This document shows, in pieces, positions 12,519 to 13,835 of a stretch of DNA of 13,835 nucleotides. The notes under the pieces were generated by a model. The model was not told where the DNA came from and searched no databases. It saw nothing but the letters and a program-made list of their open reading frames with translations. The stretch comes from an uncultured Granulosicoccus sp. (lineage in GTDB: Bacteria > Pseudomonadota > Gammaproteobacteria > Granulosicoccales > Granulosicoccaceae). Position 1 is the first letter of the stretch. Each line of letters starts with the position of its first letter. The DNA lies in assembly GCA_938016235.1 (NCBI GenBank), contig CALLPU010000152.1:1-13835 (forward strand), written 5' to 3'. A program made the position numbers and the translations under genes.

Positions 12519-13835
12519 ATGCGATTACTGATACTCACGTTGTTTGTGTTGATGCTAAGCAATACCCCTGCACTGGCTGACAATCAACGACCTTCCATCG
12601 TCAAGAACGTAAACGCCAACGCATTGAGCGACAATGCCGTACGGGTCAGCTGGAACAAGCCCTGGGATAACGTTGCCGTGGTGGGGTACAACATTTACCG
12701 AAATGGCGCCTACTTCGCCACCCTCTACAACGCCACCAATTACCTCGACAGAAACCTCAGAGCCAATACCACCTACCGATACGCCATTGTCGCGTTTGAC
12801 AAAGCCCGTAACTACTCTGTGTTGTCATCAACCGCCAGTGCGAAAACGGCCGGTGGTAGCAGGACGGTGGCATCCGCGGCCAGTGCCGCGCCGCCTCCGA
12901 GTAATGGCCGACCCAATGCACCAACTGGCTTGAAAGCCGAGGTCAGGAACGCCAGCACCGCCAGGCTTGTCTGGAACAAACCATCCGGCTCGGTAGAAGG
13001 CTACAACATCTATCGCAACGGGCGTTATCTCTACACGGTTCGTTCAACCACGCAATACTCGGCAACCTCGCTGAACAGCAACCAGGAGTATCGCTTCGCC
13101 GTGGTGGCCTTCAATGGCAATCGTTACTCGGTCAAATCCAGTGAGATCCGTGTCAAGACTAGCGGCAGCTCTACCACAACCACTCAGGCTAACAGCAGCG
13201 CTAGTTCAAGCGGCTCTGTCCCTGAGGGCTACAAACTGGTATTCAATGATGAGTTCCGCTCACGCAGGCTGGACGCATCAAAGTGGAACTCGCGTTATCG
13301 CTGGGGACCGAAATGGACGATCAACAATGAACAGCAATATTACGTAGACAGACTTTCGGATCCCAACTTCGGGCACTCACCGTTTGACTTCGACGGTGAG
13401 CACATGACCATAACGGCAACCAGAACGCCCGGGCACCTGCGTTCAAAAGCCAATAACAAGGCCTATCTGTCAGGCGCATTGACCACCTACCGTAAATTCA
13501 AGATGCGGTATGGCTATGTCGAGATGCGAGCGAAATTGCCCAAGGGTCAGGGATTGTGGCCTGCATTCTGGTTGCTGCATAATCACGAGAATGGCAAACG
13601 CCCGGAAATCGATGTGGTTGAGCTGATTGGCAATCGCCCCTGGATCGCTTACCAGACGTATCACTACTACGACAACTGGTCGCTCAGATCAACACCAAGC
13701 TACGAAGCACGAGGCCCCGATTACTCACAGGCGTTTCACACGTATGGAATGAAGTGGGAGCCTGGGCGAATCACCTGGTACATCGACGGAGAAGCCACCA
13801 ACACCTACTCAAGTGGCAATGTATCGAACGAAGAT
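12519..13835 (+). CDS. Secreted GH16 glycoside hydrolase with two fibronectin type III-like domains, 3' truncated by the window
   Basis: The frame runs open from ATG 12519 to the last base, giving 439 residues without a stop, so the gene continues past the window. A GAGAGAG ribosome binding site lies just upstream. Residues 1-20 are a signal peptide ending ALA. Two fibronectin-like modules follow, at about 25-108 and 128-215. They share VSWNKP/LVWNKP, YNIYRNG and RYAIVAF/RFAVVAF. They are separated by an Ala/Ser/Pro linker and followed by a Ser/Thr-rich linker. The GH16 domain starts near 238 with YKLVFNDEF and contains GYVEMRAKLPKGQGLWPAFWLL. The catalytic EIDVVE has the presumed nucleophile Glu363, Asp365 and acid/base Glu368. 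Later it has FHTYGMKWEPGRITWYIDG. Family members cut beta-1,3 or beta-1,3/1,4 glucans and galactans. Laminarin or an exopolysaccharide is plausible here. Confidence 0.93.
   Translation, partial: MRLLILTLFVLMLSNTPALADNQRPSIVKNVNANALSDNAVRVSWNKPWDNVAVVGYNIYRNGAYFATLYNATNYLDRNLRANTTYRYAIVAFDKARNYSVLSSTASAKTAGGSRTVASAASAAPPPSNGRPNAPTGLKAEVRNASTARLVWNKPSGSVEGYNIYRNGRYLYTVRSTTQYSATSLNSNQEYRFAVVAFNGNRYSVKSSEIRVKTSGSSTTTTQANSSASSSGSVPEGYKLVFNDEFRSRRLDASKWNSRYRWGPKWTINNEQQYYVDRLSDPNFGHSPFDFDGEHMTITATRTPGHLRSKANNKAYLSGALTTYRKFKMRYGYVEMRAKLPKGQGLWPAFWLLHNHENGKRPEIDVVELIGNRPWIAYQTYHYYDNWSLRSTPSYEARGPDYSQAFHTYGMKWEPGRITWYIDGEATNTYSSGNVSNED

Noticed and set aside
1..13835. CRISPR array, tRNA or rRNA genes, toxin-antitoxin or defence genes
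   Set aside because: No regularly spaced direct repeats, no cloverleaf or rRNA-like sequence and no gene of these classes was recognised on either strand.

Overview
The window looks like a piece of chromosome from a Gram-negative, probably marine, gammaproteobacterium. This is an inference from content: a TRAP-type permease, an OmpA-like lipoprotein with a glycine zipper, a DUF6164-type small protein, CsaA, a secreted GH16 glucanase and moderately GC-rich coding sequence with even codon use. I cannot name the species. I see no phage genes, transposase, CRISPR array, rRNA or tRNA.

Layout from left to right. (1) 1-306: the 3' end of a TRAP transporter large permease, followed by a strong terminator-like hairpin. 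(2) 568-1257: a TerC-family membrane protein closed by an 11-bp perfect hairpin. (3) 1526-3393: a zinc-dependent medium-chain dehydrogenase whose stop codon overlaps the first possible start of a cysteine-containing exported protein of unknown function. (4) 3469-3807, minus strand: CsaA, a small tRNA-binding-domain protein, divergent from an OmpA-family lipoprotein at 4065-4751. (5) 4791-4864: two copies of a GGCCGCTC/GAGCGGCC hairpin, lying between the convergent lipoprotein gene and a large SLC13-type permease with two RCK_C domains (4841-6625, minus strand). (6) 6737-7882: a DoeB/aspartoacylase-like protein that has lost several family-defining active-site residues. (7) 7970-8827: a GT2 glycosyltransferase, then a DUF6164-like single-pass membrane protein (8891-9271). 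(8) 9370-11974: a compact three-gene ABC importer operon of the SsuABC/TauABC/NMT1 type (Tat-exported binding protein, ATPase, permease). (9) 11975-12518: a gene-free stretch with several hairpins and a 189-bp, almost fully self-complementary element that resembles a MITE or a long structured RNA. (10) 12519-13835: a secreted multidomain GH16 glycoside hydrolase with two fibronectin type III-like modules, cut by the window edge.

Most genes are single units with no shared pathway. The only clear operon is the ABC importer. The dehydrogenase and exported-protein pair may be co-transcribed. The TRAP, SLC13 and ABC permeases together with the secreted GH16 enzyme suggest a heterotroph that scavenges organic anions and polysaccharide-derived carbon. 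The signals most worth a second look are the 189-bp palindromic element, the DoeB-like protein with substituted zinc-ligand and substrate-binding positions, and the duplicated hairpin between convergent genes.
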